Origin: Mycobacterium lentiflavum | GTDB taxonomy: Bacteria > Actinomycetota > Actinomycetes > Mycobacteriales > Mycobacteriaceae | Direction of reading: 5' to 3' | DNA length: 64,000 bases | Assembly (NCBI RefSeq): GCF_022374895.2 | Contig: NZ_CP092423.2 | Location: forward strand, 1,984,001 to 2,048,000 | In this document: positions 46,272 to 56,113 of the stretch, in pieces | Layout of the letters: the number at the start of each line of letters is the position of its first letter | How positions within the stretch are numbered: position 1 is the stretch's first letter | The notes under the pieces: model-generated | What the model was told of the DNA's origin: nothing | The model's database searches: none | Seen by the model: the letters and a program-made list of their open reading frames with translations, nothing else | Translations under genes and position numbers: made by a program

Positions 46272-47144
46272 TTAGACCTTCTCGGCGTAGGCCGACCATT
46301 CCAGTTGTGACGCTTTGAGTTTGCGGCCGGTGGGTGCGACGTAACGCGCGACCAGTTCGTCGGGTCCGGCCTGCTCGACCAGCCGCCAGCCGTATTCGGC
46401 GATGAAGTCGGCGACCTCGTCGGGCTGCAGGCCGAAATGCCAAAGTTTTTTGCGCTGGCGCACGGTCCGATACAACGTGCGGGTGCCGTAGCGATTCGTC
46501 CCGTCGATGAAGTCGCGGCGGACGTAGGTGAACACCAGCCGGCTGCCCGACGCGGCGGCGCGCAGTCCGTCGAGCGTTCGGCGCACGCCCTCTTCGGTGA
46601 GGTACTGCGTGACGCCTTCGCAGACGAAAAAGGCCCGGTAGTCGGTGCGATAGCCGTGCTCAGCCAGGGCGGTGAGCAGGTCATCGCGCTCAAAATCCAA
46701 GGCCACCAATCGAACCGAGAGGGGCGGACCGCCCAGAACCCGCCGCAGCGTCTTGGCCTTGCGGGCGATGTTGACCGGCAGGTCCACTTCGAAAACAGGC
46801 ATTCGGACCCGCCGGTTCAGCAGGTAGGCGCGGGTGTCCAGCCCGGCGCCGAGGACGACCACCGCGTTGATGTCGTCGAGCGACTCGGTGATCTTGTCAG
46901 CGATGAAACGCTTGCGGCAGGCCAGGTTTGCCCACAGGCCGGGGCCGCTGAATTCCGATGCGCGAATCATCAGGCGGCGGATCGGCGTGGCCCGGGTGGT
47001 CGCGACCAGCCAGCGCAGCGGCGCCGGCAAGAATAGATCCGCGAGGTCGTCGTCGACCAGCCGACGCCCGGCCGGTTCGTTCTGCTCGACGGCGGCCAGC
47101 ACCACGGGGCCGAAAGCGGTCTGCGCAGCGGGGTTTCGTGCCAT
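46272..47144 (-). CDS. SAM-dependent methyltransferase, leucine carboxymethyltransferase-like (Rv2751-like)
   Basis: A 290-residue protein of the large mycobacterial S-adenosylmethionine methyltransferase family. The SAM site is in VVVLGAGLDTRAYLLNRR, followed by VFEVDLPVNIARKAK and the conserved FVCEGVTQYLTEEGVRRTL. The ATG at 47144 gives MARNPAAQTAFGPV; the frame is open to 47225, inside the preceding gene. The substrate is unknown. It is the last gene of a three-gene minus-strand operon. Confidence 0.85.
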   Translation of the reverse strand: MARNPAAQTAFGPVVLAAVEQNEPAGRRLVDDDLADLFLPAPLRWLVATTRATPIRRLMIRASEFSGPGLWANLACRKRFIADKITESLDDINAVVVLGAGLDTRAYLLNRRVRMPVFEVDLPVNIARKAKTLRRVLGGPPLSVRLVALDFERDDLLTALAEHGYRTDYRAFFVCEGVTQYLTEEGVRRTLDGLRAAASGSRLVFTYVRRDFIDGTNRYGTRTLYRTVRQRKKLWHFGLQPDEVADFIAEYGWRLVEQAGPDELVARYVAPTGRKLKASQLEWSAYAEKV

Positions 47145-47149
47145 GTCAG

Positions 47150-47974
47150 CTACTTGTTCAAAAAGCCCGCGTCGACGGGCAAGGTGACGCCAGTGATGTA
47201 GCGCGCCTGGTCGGACACCAGCCATGCCACCGCGTTGGCGATATCCTCGACGTCCAGCGTCTCCACCGGCATGGCGTTACCCAGCGCTGCGGGCGCGTCG
47301 GTCGCCGCGGCCATCTCGGCCAGCCATTCGCGGGTGAACTCGTTGTTGATCATCGGCGTCTCCACACCGGAGGGGTGAATCGAGTTGACCCGAATCATAT
47401 CCTTGGCAAGCAGATTCGCGTATATCCGCATCAACCCCACCACCCCGTGTTTGGCGGCGGCGTAGCCGACCGAACCGGCGTCCGCACTGCCGACGCCGGC
47501 CAGGCCGGCACTCGAGCTGATCAGCACGATCGACCCGCCGGTGCCTTGGGCGACCATGGTCGGTATCGCGGCCTTGATCGTGTGGTAGACGCCGGTGAGG
47601 TTGACGTCGATCACGTCGCGCCAGCCGTCGTCGCCGGATTGCATCGGCGCGATGCCGGCGTTGGCCACCACGATGTCGAGGCGGCCGAGCTCATCGATAC
47701 CGGCCTGCACCGCGGCCGACAGCGATTCGCGATCACGCACATCGGCTTGTTTGGCGACGATGCGGGCGCCGGTGTCTTCGACGAGCTTGACGGTGGCCGC
47801 CAGGTCCTCGGGCGTGGCCAGCGGGTAGCGGACGCTCGCGATCTGCGCGCACAGGTCGACGGCGATCACGTCGGCGCCGTCGCTGGCCAGTCGCACCGCG
47901 TGCGCGCGGCCCTGACCGCGGGCCGCGCCGGTGATCAGCGCGACCTTTCCCTGCAGCGGGCCGCAGGCGGTCAC
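47150..47974 (-). CDS. Mycofactocin-coupled SDR oxidoreductase (Rv2750-like)
   Basis: A 274-residue short-chain dehydrogenase. [20 protein letters not shown] and [19 protein letters not shown] are typical of the subfamily annotated as mycofactocin-coupled, in which a non-exchangeable NAD is recycled by the redox peptide mycofactocin. Catalytic Ser is in LISSSAG and Tyr-x3-Lys is in YAAAK. It overlaps the upstream monooxygenase gene by 4 bases and precedes the methyltransferase by 5. Substrate unknown; an alcohol is expected. Confidence 0.85.
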   Translation of the reverse strand: MTACGPLQGKVALITGAARGQGRAHAVRLASDGADVIAVDLCAQIASVRYPLATPEDLAATVKLVEDTGARIVAKQADVRDRESLSAAVQAGIDELGRLDIVVANAGIAPMQSGDDGWRDVIDVNLTGVYHTIKAAIPTMVAQGTGGSIVLISSSAGLAGVGSADAGSVGYAAAKHGVVGLMRIYANLLAKDMIRVNSIHPSGVETPMINNEFTREWLAEMAAATDAPAALGNAMPVETLDVEDIANAVAWLVSDQARYITGVTLPVDAGFLNK

Positions 47975-48285
47975 CGCCGCAGTTGTCCCTTGTCCGCGTC
48001 GCCCGCGGGGACCGGCTGCAGCATCTTGATGTCGGGCGCGCCGGCGAGGTGCTCTCCGGCCGCGGTGAACATCTTGCCCACCGCCGGCGCGGTGCTGTGT
48101 ACCTTCAGCGCCTCTTCATCGGCCCACTGCTCGACGAAGACGAAGGTCTCACCCGACTCGTGCACCGCATACAGCTGGCAGCCCGGCTCCGAGTGCACCT
48201 CCTCGGCCGCGGTCTTGAGGATGTCGCGGACGGTGTCAACCGACTCGGGCTTGACGGTCAAGGTGGCGACGACGACGACGGGCAT
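47971..48285 (-). CDS. Antibiotic biosynthesis monooxygenase-domain protein (Rv2749-like)
   Basis: A 104-residue ABM-fold protein (dimeric ferredoxin-like barrel), as in YgiN-type quinol monooxygenases. Conserved parts are [31 protein letters not shown] and [22 protein letters not shown] lies 6-7 bases before the ATG. It is the first gene of the minus-strand trio with the SDR and methyltransferase. Activity is uncertain; small ABM proteins may oxidise quinols or simply bind them. Confidence 0.82.
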   Translation of the reverse strand: MPVVVVATLTVKPESVDTVRDILKTAAEEVHSEPGCQLYAVHESGETFVFVEQWADEEALKVHSTAPAVGKMFTAAGEHLAGAPDIKMLQPVPAGDADKGQLRR

Positions 48286-48488
48286 GCGGAGCTCCTTGCG
48301 GGATGACGAAGGGGATGATTGTCACCCTACTCACGCGCCAGTGCCGGGCGTCGGCCTGCGTCCACCCGGTTGCAGGCCGCGGTCAGCGTCGTTTTCGGCC
48401 GTTTCGGCGTGCTGGGGCACGTCGGCGACTCAAATTGACACAGTTTTGTGACCCGTGTGGCAGATGGTGAATATGGGGCGAATGCGAC

Positions 48489-48494
48489 TAGGCT
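48489..48494 (+). promoter_or_regulatory. -10 element TAGGCT of ftsK (predicted leaderless)
   Basis: TAGGCT fits TANNNT and ends 7 bases before the ftsK ATG at 48502. The interval has no Shine-Dalgarno sequence. Confidence 0.6.
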
Positions 48495-48501
48495 AGACCT
48501 C

Positions 48502-51057
48502 ATGGCTAGTAAGACCGCTGCCCGCTCCGGAACCCGAACGAGCAGGTCAAAGGCCACTTCGCGCTCCAGCGGGTCCCGAAGTGCGCGACCGGCACCTGCC
48601 CGCAAGAAGGCTGCCACGAAGGTGCGCAGGCCGGCCAAGCGGCACAACCGGTCGCTGCTCGTTGCCGCCGGGGTGACCGGCGGGCGCGCGATGCGGGCCA
48701 CTTGGCTGATGGCGGCGCGGGGCACCGGGGGTGCGGCGCGGTCGATCGGGCGCGCCCGTGACATCGATCCGGGACACCGACGCGACGGAATCGCGCTGGT
48801 GCTGCTCGGCTTTGCCGTCGTGATCGCCGCGAGTTCATGGTTCGACGCCGCGCGACCGATCGGCGCGTGGGTCGACCAGGTGCTGCGCACGTTCATCGGA
48901 GCCGGCGTCCTGGCGCTGCCGGCCGTGCTCGGCGTGGTGGCGATTGTGCTGATGCGCACCCAGCCCAACCCCGAGGCGCGGCCGCGGCTGATTCTGGGCG
49001 CTGCCATGATCAGCTTTTCGCTGCTCGGCCTGCGCCACCTGTGGTCGGGTTCGCCCGGCGATCCCGAATTGCGGTGTCGCGCAGCAGGATTCGTCGGCTT
49101 TGCGATCGGCGGGCCGCTGGCCGACGGGCTGACGCCCTGGATCGCCGCGCCGCTGCTGTTCATCGGCGCACTGTTCGGGTTGCTGTTGCTGACCGGCACC
49201 ACCTTGCGCGAGCTGCCCGAGATGATGCGGGCCCTGTTCGGCACCCCGTTCGTGGACGACCTGTACGCCGATGAGGACGACTACGACTACGACTACGACT
49301 ACGACTATGCCGCCGACGACGAAGCGCGCGAAGACTTTTCCGACGGCTACTACGACGACGGCGCGCTCGACGAGGAGCCGAAGGTGTGGCCGTCGGCCGG
49401 CAAGCCCGCGGTCGTTCTCGACGACCCGTTGCCGGACGAAACGCCGACGGTTCCAGAACCCGCCTTGAAAGCCGGGGAAGCCAAGACCCGCCGTCGCGCC
49501 GCCAAGAAGCCGGACACCCCGGTGGTGGACCGGGTGGTCGAAGGCCCGTACACGCTGCCGTCGCTGGACCTGCTGGTCGCCGGTGACCCGCCGAAGAAGC
49601 GCAGCGCGGCCAACACGCAGATGGCCGAGGCCATCGGTGAGGTGCTGACCCAGTTCAAGGTCGATGCGGCCGTCACCGGCTGCACCCGCGGTCCCACGGT
49701 CACCCGCTACGAGGTGGAGCTGGGACCGGGTGTCAAGGTCGAGAAGATCACGGCGCTGCAGAAGAACATCGCCTACGCCGTGGCCACCGAGAGCGTCCGG
49801 ATGCTGGCCCCGATCCCCGGCAAGTCCGCCGTCGGCATCGAGGTGCCCAACACCGACCGCGAGATGGTGCGGCTGGCTGACGTGCTCACCGATCCGTCGA
49901 CCCGCCGCGATCACCACCCGCTGGTGATCGGACTGGGCAAGGACATCGAGGGCGAGATGATCTCGGCCAACTTGGCCAAGATGCCGCACCTGTTGGTGGC
50001 CGGCTCCACCGGTTCCGGTAAATCCAGCTTCGTCAACTCGATGCTGGTGTCGTTGCTGACCCGCGCCACGCCGGAGGAGGTCAGGATGATCCTGATCGAC
50101 CCGAAGATGGTGGAACTGACGCCGTATGAGGGCATTCCACACCTGATCACGCCGATCATCACGCAGCCCAAGAAGGCGGCCGCCGCGCTGGCCTGGCTGG
50201 TCGAGGAGATGGAGCAGCGCTACCAGGACATGCAGGCGTCGCGGGTGCGCCACATCGACGACTTCAACGCCAAGGTGCGATCCGGCGCCATCACCGCGCC
50301 GCTGGGCAGCCAGCGCGAGTACCGGCCGTACCCGTATGTGGTCGCGATCGTCGACGAGCTGGCCGACCTGATGATGACCGCGCCCCGCGACGTCGAGGAC
50401 GCCATCGTGCGGATCACCCAGAAGGCCCGCGCCGCCGGCATCCACCTGGTGCTGGCCACCCAGCGCCCGTCCGTCGATGTCGTCACCGGGCTGATCAAGA
50501 CCAATGTGCCCTCGCGGCTGGCGTTCGCGACGTCGTCGCTGACCGACAGCCGGGTGATCCTGGATCAGCAGGGTGCGGAGAAGCTGATCGGCATGGGCGA
50601 CGCCCTGTTCCTGCCAATGGGCGCCAACAAGACCGTCCGGCTGCAGGGCGCCTACATCACCGACGACGAGATCCACGCCGTCGTCAGCGCCTGCAAGGAC
50701 CAGGCCGAACCCGAATACACCGACGGCGTCACCACCGCCAAGCCGACCGCCGAACGCACCGATGTCGACCCCGACATCGGAGACGACATGGACGTCTTCC
50801 TGCAGGCCGTCGAGCTGGTGGTGTCCAGCCAGTTCGGCTCCACCTCGATGCTGCAGCGCAAACTGCGCGTCGGCTTCGCCAAGGCCGGCCGGCTGATGGA
50901 TCTGATGGAGACCCGCGGCATCGTCGGGCCCAGCGAGGGATCCAAGGCGCGCGAGGTGCTGGTCAAGCCCGACGAGCTGGCCGGGACGCTGGCGCTGATC
51001 CGGGGCTCCGGGGCTGGATCAGCGAACGCCGACGGCGGCGACCTCCCAGACGAGTAA
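48502..51057 (+). CDS. ftsK: DNA translocase FtsK
   Basis: An 851-residue septal DNA pump that moves chromosome termini during division. The basic Ser/Arg-rich N-terminus is followed by about four transmembrane helices (residues 95-250), then an acidic linker with an Asp-Tyr repeat. The RecA-like motor (about 360-780) contains the Walker A motif [16 protein letters not shown] and the DELADLMM Walker B region. The C-terminal gamma winged helix (about 780-840; [20 protein letters not shown]) reads polar DNA motifs. It is somewhat shorter than the M. tuberculosis protein, the difference probably lying in the linker. Confidence 0.96.
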   Translation: MASKTAARSGTRTSRSKATSRSSGSRSARPAPARKKAATKVRRPAKRHNRSLLVAAGVTGGRAMRATWLMAARGTGGAARSIGRARDIDPGHRRDGIALVLLGFAVVIAASSWFDAARPIGAWVDQVLRTFIGAGVLALPAVLGVVAIVLMRTQPNPEARPRLILGAAMISFSLLGLRHLWSGSPGDPELRCRAAGFVGFAIGGPLADGLTPWIAAPLLFIGALFGLLLLTGTTLRELPEMMRALFGTPFVDDLYADEDDYDYDYDYDYAADDEAREDFSDGYYDDGALDEEPKVWPSAGKPAVVLDDPLPDETPTVPEPALKAGEAKTRRRAAKKPDTPVVDRVVEGPYTLPSLDLLVAGDPPKKRSAANTQMAEAIGEVLTQFKVDAAVTGCTRGPTVTRYEVELGPGVKVEKITALQKNIAYAVATESVRMLAPIPGKSAVGIEVPNTDREMVRLADVLTDPSTRRDHHPLVIGLGKDIEGEMISANLAKMPHLLVAGSTGSGKSSFVNSMLVSLLTRATPEEVRMILIDPKMVELTPYEGIPHLITPIITQPKKAAAALAWLVEEMEQRYQDMQASRVRHIDDFNAKVRSGAITAPLGSQREYRPYPYVVAIVDELADLMMTAPRDVEDAIVRITQKARAAGIHLVLATQRPSVDVVTGLIKTNVPSRLAFATSSLTDSRVILDQQGAEKLIGMGDALFLPMGANKTVRLQGAYITDDEIHAVVSACKDQAEPEYTDGVTTAKPTAERTDVDPDIGDDMDVFLQAVELVVSSQFGSTSMLQRKLRVGFAKAGRLMDLMETRGIVGPSEGSKAREVLVKPDELAGTLALIRGSGAGSANADGGDLPDE
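49279..49308 (+). repeat. GACTAC hexamer microsatellite in the FtsK linker
   Basis: Four exact GACTAC units and a fifth variant (GACTAT) encode five Asp-Tyr pairs in the acidic linker between membrane domain and motor. It is in frame, so slippage would vary linker length without breaking the gene. Confidence 0.85.
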
Positions 51058-51143
51058 GACGGCGAATAACGCCGAACGTGCACTGGCTGCGAGAAATCAG
51101 CCCACAACTCGCAGCCAGTGCACGCTCGCGGCGACGAGGACGG

Positions 51144-51662
51144 TTAGAGCAGCAGCAGCATCCGGGTGTTGCCCAGGATGTTGGGCTTGACGTAGCTCAG
51201 GTCCAGGAACTCGGCGACACCGATGTCGTAGGAACGGCACATCTCCTCGAAAACCTCGGCGGTGACCGGCGTGCCCTCGATCTCGATGAAGCCGTGCTTG
51301 CCGAAGAATTCGGTTTCGAAGGTCAGCACGAAGATCCGTTCCAGCTGCAGCTCGCGCGCGACGTCGAGCAGGCACGTGACGATCGCATGGCCGACGCCAT
51401 GGCCCGTCGCGGCGGGGTCGACCGCGACGGTGCGGATCTCGCCGAGGTCCGACCAGAACACGTGCAGCGCCCCGCAGCCGACCACCTTGCCGTCCAGCTC
51501 GGCCACCCAGAACTCCTGGACGGCCTCGTACAGCGTCACCAGGGCCTTTTCCAGCAGGATCTTGCCCGCATAGGTGTCGACGAGGTGCTTGATCGTGGGA
51601 ACGTCGGAGGTTCGCGCGCGCCGGACGACCACTTGCTGGTCATCCCGAGAACGTTCGGTCAC
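51144..51662 (-). CDS. argA: GNAT-type N-acetylglutamate synthase ArgA (Rv2747-like)
   Basis: A 172-residue single-domain acetyltransferase catalysing the first step of arginine synthesis; the mycobacterial enzyme lacks the kinase-like domain of classical ArgA. Visible are VVRRARTSDVPTIKHLVDTY, the acetyl-CoA segment VDPAATGHGVGHAIV and the C-terminal LDLSYVKPNILGNTRMLLL. GTG at 51662 gives VTERSRDD, matching the remembered M. tuberculosis start; an ATG at 51680 is possible. A -10-like TACTGT lies 5 bases upstream of the GTG. It is divergent from pgsA3. Confidence 0.88.
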   Translation of the reverse strand: MTERSRDDQQVVVRRARTSDVPTIKHLVDTYAGKILLEKALVTLYEAVQEFWVAELDGKVVGCGALHVFWSDLGEIRTVAVDPAATGHGVGHAIVTCLLDVARELQLERIFVLTFETEFFGKHGFIEIEGTPVTAEVFEEMCRSYDIGVAEFLDLSYVKPNILGNTRMLLLL

Positions 51663-51706
51663 GGGTAACAGTATTGACATCGGGGGCGGTTGTGCTGGTC
51701 AACGGT

Positions 51707-51712
51707 TATTCT
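51707..51712 (+). promoter_or_regulatory. -10 element TATTCT of pgsA3 (predicted leaderless)
   Basis: TATTCT ends 6 bases before the GTG at 51719. It supports that GTG as the pgsA3 start over the TTG at 51674 or GTG at 51692, which would put the element inside the gene. Confidence 0.55.
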
Positions 51713-51718
51713 GATGCG

Positions 51719-52309
51719 GTGTCGGGGCCGCCGCAGACAGGACCGGTGGCGGGACCCGTCAGCATCGCCAACCTGGCCAATGTCCTGACGCTGGTGCGGC
51801 TGGTACTGGTGCCGATCTTCCTGCTGGCTTTGTTCGCCGGCGGCGGCCACGAAACCGTCGCGCGGATCGTGGCTTTCGTCGTGTTCGCGGTGGCGTGTAT
51901 CACCGACCGGCTGGACGGCCTGCTGGCCCGTAACTACGGCATGGCGACCGAATTCGGTGCGTTCGTCGATCCGATCGCCGACAAGATGCTGATCGGGTCG
52001 GCCCTGGTCGGACTGTCGATGCTGGGCGACCTGCCCTGGTGGGTGACCGTGCTGATCCTGGTCCGCGAGATCGGCGTGACGCTGTTGCGGCTGGCCGTGA
52101 TTCGCCGCGGCGTCATTCCGGCCAGCTGGGGCGGCAAGCTCAAGACTTTCGTCCAGGCGGTGGCGATCGGCTTGTTCGTGCTGCCGCTGTCCGGGGGATT
52201 CCTGGTGGCCGCGTCGGTGGTGATGGGTGCCGCGGTGGTGTTGACCGTCGTCACCGGGATCGACTATGTGGCGTCGACCGTCAAGGAAGTACGGCGGACG
52301 GGAACCTAG
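51719..52309 (+). CDS. pgsA3: CDP-alcohol phosphatidyltransferase (phosphatidylglycerophosphate synthase) PgsA3
   Basis: A 196-residue integral membrane enzyme with about five helices. The CDP-alcohol phosphotransferase signature is complete: DRLDGLLARNYGM, then EFGAFVDPIADK (D-x2-D-G-x2-A-R-x8-G-x3-D-x3-D). It would join CDP-diacylglycerol to glycerol-3-phosphate or a related alcohol. The start is chosen from the leaderless promoter; upstream codons to 51674 show some similarity to the M. tuberculosis N-terminus, so a longer form cannot be excluded. clgR follows 57 bases later. Confidence 0.88.
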   Translation: MSGPPQTGPVAGPVSIANLANVLTLVRLVLVPIFLLALFAGGGHETVARIVAFVVFAVACITDRLDGLLARNYGMATEFGAFVDPIADKMLIGSALVGLSMLGDLPWWVTVLILVREIGVTLLRLAVIRRGVIPASWGGKLKTFVQAVAIGLFVLPLSGGFLVAASVVMGAAVVLTVVTGIDYVASTVKEVRRTGT

Positions 52310-52366
52310 ACGGCAGCTGGTGGCGTTGACCTGAAGAAGCAGCTTTGCCGGACGAAGGAGAGCAGG

Positions 52367-52702
52367 ATGTCGCCATTGGTGCGCGAGGTCATTGGCGAGG
52401 TGCTGCGCCTGGCCCGAACGACACAGGGACGAACGCTGCGCGAGGTATCGGACACGGCGCGGGTGAGCCTCGGGTATCTCTCCGAGGTGGAGCGTGGCCG
52501 CAAGGAGGCCTCCAGCGAGCTGCTGAACGCCATCTGTGACGCGCTGGACGTCCCGCTCTCGACGGTGCTCACCGACGCCGGTGAGCGGATGGCGGACGAG
52601 GAACGCGCGGCGGCCGCGCAGACGGCCGAGGCCACGACGTCGACCATCGACGCCACCACGAAGGTCGTCATTCCGCAGGTCGCGTCGTTCGCGGTGGCCT
52701 GA
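52367..52702 (+). CDS. clgR: Transcriptional activator ClgR
   Basis: A 111-residue XRE/HTH_3 regulator. The helix-turn-helix is in [20 protein letters not shown], followed by [13 protein letters not shown]. The C-terminus ends in VASFAVA, a non-polar tail similar to Clp substrates, which fits ClgR being degraded by ClpP. In M. tuberculosis it activates clp genes and its own operon with pspA under envelope stress. AAGGAG is placed 6-8 bases before the ATG. It is the first gene of the clgR-pspA-membrane protein operon. Confidence 0.93.
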   Translation: MSPLVREVIGEVLRLARTTQGRTLREVSDTARVSLGYLSEVERGRKEASSELLNAICDALDVPLSTVLTDAGERMADEERAAAAQTAEATTSTIDATTKVVIPQVASFAVA

Positions 52703-52804
52703 GGGTGGGGCGAACGGCGCCAACCCGTTAAATTGAGCGGCAGGGTGATCGCCGGGGCTCAGCAGGGGGCCTCCGGCACACAGAAGCGAAGGTGGAGCTA
52801 ACTG

Positions 52805-53620
52805 ATGGCCAATCCGTTCGTCAAAGCGTGGAAATACGTCATGGCGCTGTTCAACGCGAAAATTGACGAGCACGCCGACCCCAAGATCCAGATTCAGCAG
52901 GCCATCGAGGAAGCCCAGCGCACCCATCAGGCGCTGACCCAACAGGCCGCGCAGGTGATCGGCAACCAGCGTCAGCTGGAGATGCGCCTCAACCGGCAGC
53001 TGGCCGACATCGAGAAACTGCAAGTCAACGTGCGCCAGGCGCTGACACTGGCCGACCAGGCCACCGCCGGCGGAGACGCCGCCAAGGCCGCCGAGTACAC
53101 CAACGCCGCCGAGGCGTTCGCGGCTCAACTCGTCACCGCCGAGCAGGGTGTCGAAGACCTCAAGACGTTGCACGACCAGGCCCTGGGCGCGGCGGCGCAG
53201 GCCAAGAAGGCGGTCGAACGCAACGCCATGGTGTTGCAGCAGAAGATCGCCGAGCGCACCAAGCTGCTCAGCCAGCTCGAGCAGGCGAAGATGCAGGAGC
53301 AGGTCAGTGCGTCGCTGCGGTCGATGAGCGAGATCGCCGCGCCGGGCAACACCCCGAGCCTCGATGAGGTGCGCGACAAGATCGAACGGCGCTACGCCAA
53401 CGCGGTCGGCTCAGCGGAGCTCGCCCAGAATTCGGTGCAGGGCCGCATGCTCGAGGTCCAGCAGGCCAGCGTCGAGATGGCGGGTCACTCGCGGCTCGAG
53501 CAAATTCGCGCGTCGATGCGGGGCGAGGCCCTGCCGACGGGTGGAACCGCCGCGGCTCCCGGAGCCACGCCCGCCACCCCGGCCGAGGGACAAATCGCCG
53601 AAAAACCCTTTGGCCAGTAG
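52805..53620 (+). CDS. pspA: PspA/IM30 family envelope-stress protein (35-kDa antigen, Rv2744c-like)
   Basis: A 271-residue coiled-coil protein of the PspA/Vipp1/ESCRT-III family, which oligomerises on damaged inner membrane. The N-terminal amphipathic helix [17 protein letters not shown] is followed by long coiled coils to about residue 220 and a low-complexity tail. AAGGTGGAG precedes the ATG. The order clgR-pspA-membrane partner is that of the M. tuberculosis stress operon, where the third protein tethers PspA and inhibits ClgR release. Confidence 0.94.
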   Translation: MANPFVKAWKYVMALFNAKIDEHADPKIQIQQAIEEAQRTHQALTQQAAQVIGNQRQLEMRLNRQLADIEKLQVNVRQALTLADQATAGGDAAKAAEYTNAAEAFAAQLVTAEQGVEDLKTLHDQALGAAAQAKKAVERNAMVLQQKIAERTKLLSQLEQAKMQEQVSASLRSMSEIAAPGNTPSLDEVRDKIERRYANAVGSAELAQNSVQGRMLEVQQASVEMAGHSRLEQIRASMRGEALPTGGTAAAPGATPATPAEGQIAEKPFGQ

Positions 53621-53635
53621 CCCGGCCGGTGTGAC

Positions 53636-54445
53636 ATGGCGGTGAACGCAACGCAGCGCGGGCTTTGGCGCACCCTGCTGCAGCAGGGGCTGGACACCGC
53701 CGCCGACCTGACCGGCTTCGTCGCCCAGAAGATCAGCGCGGCCGCCGACCCGCGAGCGCGACTGCTGCGCCGCCGCCGTCGGGCGCTGCGGTGGGCCTGG
53801 ATCTTCACGGTGGGCAGCGTGTTCTGGGGTTTGGTCACCGCCGTGCTGGCGTGGTGGGGCTGGTTCGTGTTGCTGTTGCAGATCACCGGCGGGATCGCGG
53901 TGCTCGAGACGATTCCAGCGACGCTGCTGTTCTTCCGTTATCACTGGCTCAAGGCCGAGCCGCTGCCGGCCAGTCGGCCCGCCAACGCCCGCCGGCTGCC
54001 GCCGCCCGGCTCCGCTGCCCGACCCGCGATGTATGCGCTGGGCGCCTCCGAGCGCGGGTTCTTCTCGCTGTTGGGTGTCATCGAGCGAGGCGCCATGTTG
54101 CCGGCGGGCGAGATCAGCGAGTTGACCGCGGCGGCGAACAGGACTTCGGCGGCGATGGCGTCGACCGCCGCGGAGGTGGTGTCGATGGAGCGCGCGGCGC
54201 ACAACTCGGAATCGTCGCGCGCGTATTTGGTGCCCAGCATCAACGCGTTCACCGCGCAGCTCGGCGCCGGCGTCCGGCAGTACAACGAAATGGTCACCGC
54301 CGCAGCGCAATTGGTTTCCTCGGCGAACGGTGATGGATTAGCGGATGCGCACCAGCGCTACCGTGCCGAGCTGGTCGAGGCTACCGATCGCCTGACCGGC
54401 TGGGCCCAGGCGTTCGACGAACTCGGCGGGTTGCCGCGCCGTTAG
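53636..54445 (+). CDS. Membrane partner of PspA, Rv2743c-like
   Basis: A 269-residue protein with two closely spaced transmembrane helices (about residues 55-100: WAWIFTVGSVFWGLVTAVLA; FVLLLQITGGIAVLETI) and a largely helical C-terminal cytosolic or periplasmic domain. It follows pspA by 15 bases. In M. tuberculosis the equivalent Rv2743c participates in the ClgR-PspA envelope-stress system. It overlaps the convergent ephG by 4 bases, so a homologue of Rv2742c, the fourth gene I recall in M. tuberculosis, is absent. Confidence 0.85.
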   Translation: MAVNATQRGLWRTLLQQGLDTAADLTGFVAQKISAAADPRARLLRRRRRALRWAWIFTVGSVFWGLVTAVLAWWGWFVLLLQITGGIAVLETIPATLLFFRYHWLKAEPLPASRPANARRLPPPGSAARPAMYALGASERGFFSLLGVIERGAMLPAGEISELTAAANRTSAAMASTAAEVVSMERAAHNSESSRAYLVPSINAFTAQLGAGVRQYNEMVTAAAQLVSSANGDGLADAHQRYRAELVEATDRLTGWAQAFDELGGLPRR

Positions 54446-54873
54446 AACGACGCTTTGAGCGACGGCAATGCCAGCGCCGCCACTGCGCGCAGCAACGCCT
54501 TGGTCATGTCGAAGAAGTCAAAGTAGTCCCGCCACAACGTGATTCGCCCGTTGTGGACCTCGAACACGCCACACACCCAGAACTGCATGCGCAGCGGGCC
54601 CAAGATCAGCGCATCGCTGCGCTCGGTGAGCACCGCGGCGCCGTCGGCGGCAATGCGGTGAATCTTCACCTCGAAACCCGCGCGACCGTCCATCCGGCGG
54701 AACAGCTTCATGGCTCGGGCACGGCCGTGGATCGTCGGCAATCCGACGTTTTCGTAGACGAGGTTGTCGTCCAGTGAGGCATCCGCGGTATCGAAGTCCG
54801 CGTCCATCAGGGCGTTCAGAAAAGTCTCGACCGTGCGCGTGTTCGCGACGGCTGTTCCAGTCAGCTCGGTCAT
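54442..54873 (-). CDS. ephG: Limonene-epoxide hydrolase-fold epoxide hydrolase EphG
   Basis: A 143-residue protein of the limonene-1,2-epoxide hydrolase/SnoaL fold, close to what I recall of M. tuberculosis EphG (Rv2740), which hydrolyses bulky lipid or sterol epoxides. Typical blocks are VETFLNALMDADFDTADASL, VYENVGLPTI, GFEVKIHRIAADG and ITLWRDYFDFFD, which carries active-site acid/Arg residues. The start coincides with a leaderless promoter. It is convergent with the PspA operon and divergent from the glycosyltransferase. Confidence 0.92.
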   Translation of the reverse strand: MTELTGTAVANTRTVETFLNALMDADFDTADASLDDNLVYENVGLPTIHGRARAMKLFRRMDGRAGFEVKIHRIAADGAAVLTERSDALILGPLRMQFWVCGVFEVHNGRITLWRDYFDFFDMTKALLRAVAALALPSLKASF

Positions 54874-54880
54874 GGGTGCC

Positions 54881-54886
54881 AGCGTA
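54881..54886 (-). promoter_or_regulatory. -10 element TACGCT of ephG (predicted leaderless)
   Basis: Read on the minus strand, TACGCT ends 7 bases before the ephG ATG, with no ribosome-binding site in between. Confidence 0.5.
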
Positions 54887-54923
54887 GGCGCGCCCCCGTT
54901 GGGCGCTGTGGCAGGGTAAGGCG

Positions 54924-56090
54924 GTGCGAGTCGCCGTGGTCGCCGGGCCGGATCCCGGGCACTCGTTTCCCGCGATCGCGTTGTGTCAGCGCTTCCGGGA
55001 CGCGGGCGACGAGCCCACCCTGTTCACGGGCGAGGAATGGCTGCAGGCCGCCCGCGACGTCGGCATCGAGGCGCTCGCGCTCGACGGGCTGGCCGCGACC
55101 GACGAAGACGTCGACGCCGGGGCCCGAATCCACCGGCGCGCGGCCCGAATGGCGGTGCTCAATGTTGCGGCGCTGCGCGACCTGGCGCCCGACCTGGTGG
55201 TATCCGACGTCATCACCGCCGGTGGCGGCATGGCAGCCGAGCTGCTGGGGATCCCGTGGATCGAGCTGGACCCGCATCCGCTGTACCTGCCGTCGAAGGG
55301 GTTGCCGCCGATCGGTAGCGGGCTGGCGCCGGGCACCGGCATTCGCGGCCGGCTGCGCGACGCCACGATGCGGGCGCTGACGGCGCGGTCGGTGCGCGCG
55401 GGTCTGCAGCAGCGCGAGTGCTCCCGGGCCGAGATCGGCCTACCGGCGCGCGACCCCGGGCCGCTACGTCGGCTGATCGCCACGCTGCCCGCACTCGAGG
55501 TGTCCCGCCCGGACTGGCCGGCCGAGGCCGTCGTCGTGGGGCCGCTGCACTTCGAGCCGACCGATCGCATCCTCGAGGTGCCGGCCGGCTCCGGGCCGGT
55601 GATCGTGATCGCGCCGTCGACCGCTTTGATCGGGACCGAGGGTCTGGCCGAAGTCGCGCTGGGATGCCTGACGCCGGGGGAGACGTTGCCGGCGGGCTCG
55701 CGCCTGCTGGTGTCGCGGTTGGACGGACCGGATCTAACGGTGCCGCCGTGGGCGGTCGTCGGGCTGGGCCGACAGGACGAACTGCTCTCACATGCCGACC
55801 TGGTGATCTGCGGCGGCGGCCACGGCATGGTGGCCAAGACGTTGCTGGCCGGGGTGCCGCTGGTGGTGGTTCCCGGCGGCGGCGATCAGTGGGAGATCGC
55901 CAACCGGGTGAGGCGGCAGGGGAGTGCGCGGCTGATCCGGCCGCTGACCGCCGATGCGCTGGTGGAGGCGGTCAACGACGTGTTGTCGACGCCGCGCTAC
56001 CGGGAGGCCGCGCGCACCGCCGCGTCCGGCATCCATCGCGTCGCCGACCCTGTTCGGGTGTGCCACCAAGCGCTGGCGCTCGCGAAATAG
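54924..56090 (+). CDS. Glycosyltransferase family 1 (MGT-like), Rv2739c-like
   Basis: A 388-residue GT-B protein. The N-terminus VAVVAGPDPGHSFPAIALCQ is the acceptor-side Rossmann start, and the donor motif is LVICGGGHGMVAKTLLAGVP, followed by VVPGGGDQWEIANRV. These are shared with macrolide and UDP-sugar transferases. The acceptor is unknown. GTG at 54924 is used. It is followed 23 bases later by a DUF3046 gene, as in M. tuberculosis. Confidence 0.87.
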   Translation: MRVAVVAGPDPGHSFPAIALCQRFRDAGDEPTLFTGEEWLQAARDVGIEALALDGLAATDEDVDAGARIHRRAARMAVLNVAALRDLAPDLVVSDVITAGGGMAAELLGIPWIELDPHPLYLPSKGLPPIGSGLAPGTGIRGRLRDATMRALTARSVRAGLQQRECSRAEIGLPARDPGPLRRLIATLPALEVSRPDWPAEAVVVGPLHFEPTDRILEVPAGSGPVIVIAPSTALIGTEGLAEVALGCLTPGETLPAGSRLLVSRLDGPDLTVPPWAVVGLGRQDELLSHADLVICGGGHGMVAKTLLAGVPLVVVPGGGDQWEIANRVRRQGSARLIRPLTADALVEAVNDVLSTPRYREAARTAASGIHRVADPVRVCHQALALAK

Positions 56091-56100
56091 CCGGGCTCGG

Positions 56101-56106
56101 TATGTT
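56101..56106 (+). promoter_or_regulatory. -10 element TATGTT of the DUF3046 gene (predicted leaderless)
   Basis: TATGTT ends 7 bases before the GTG at 56114. An in-frame ATG at 56102 lies inside the element, which argues against it as start. Confidence 0.45.
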
Positions 56107-56113
56107 GGCTGGC

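Noticed and set aside
48435..48440. TTGACA upstream of ftsK as a -35 box
   Set aside because: No acceptable -10 lies 16-18 bases downstream; the better -10 is TAGGCT at 48489-48494.
51674..51679. TTGACA as a -35 box for pgsA3
   Set aside because: The spacing to the likely -10 element TATTCT at 51707 is 27 bases, too long for a normal promoter. The same bases also form a possible TTG start that the leaderless model does not need.
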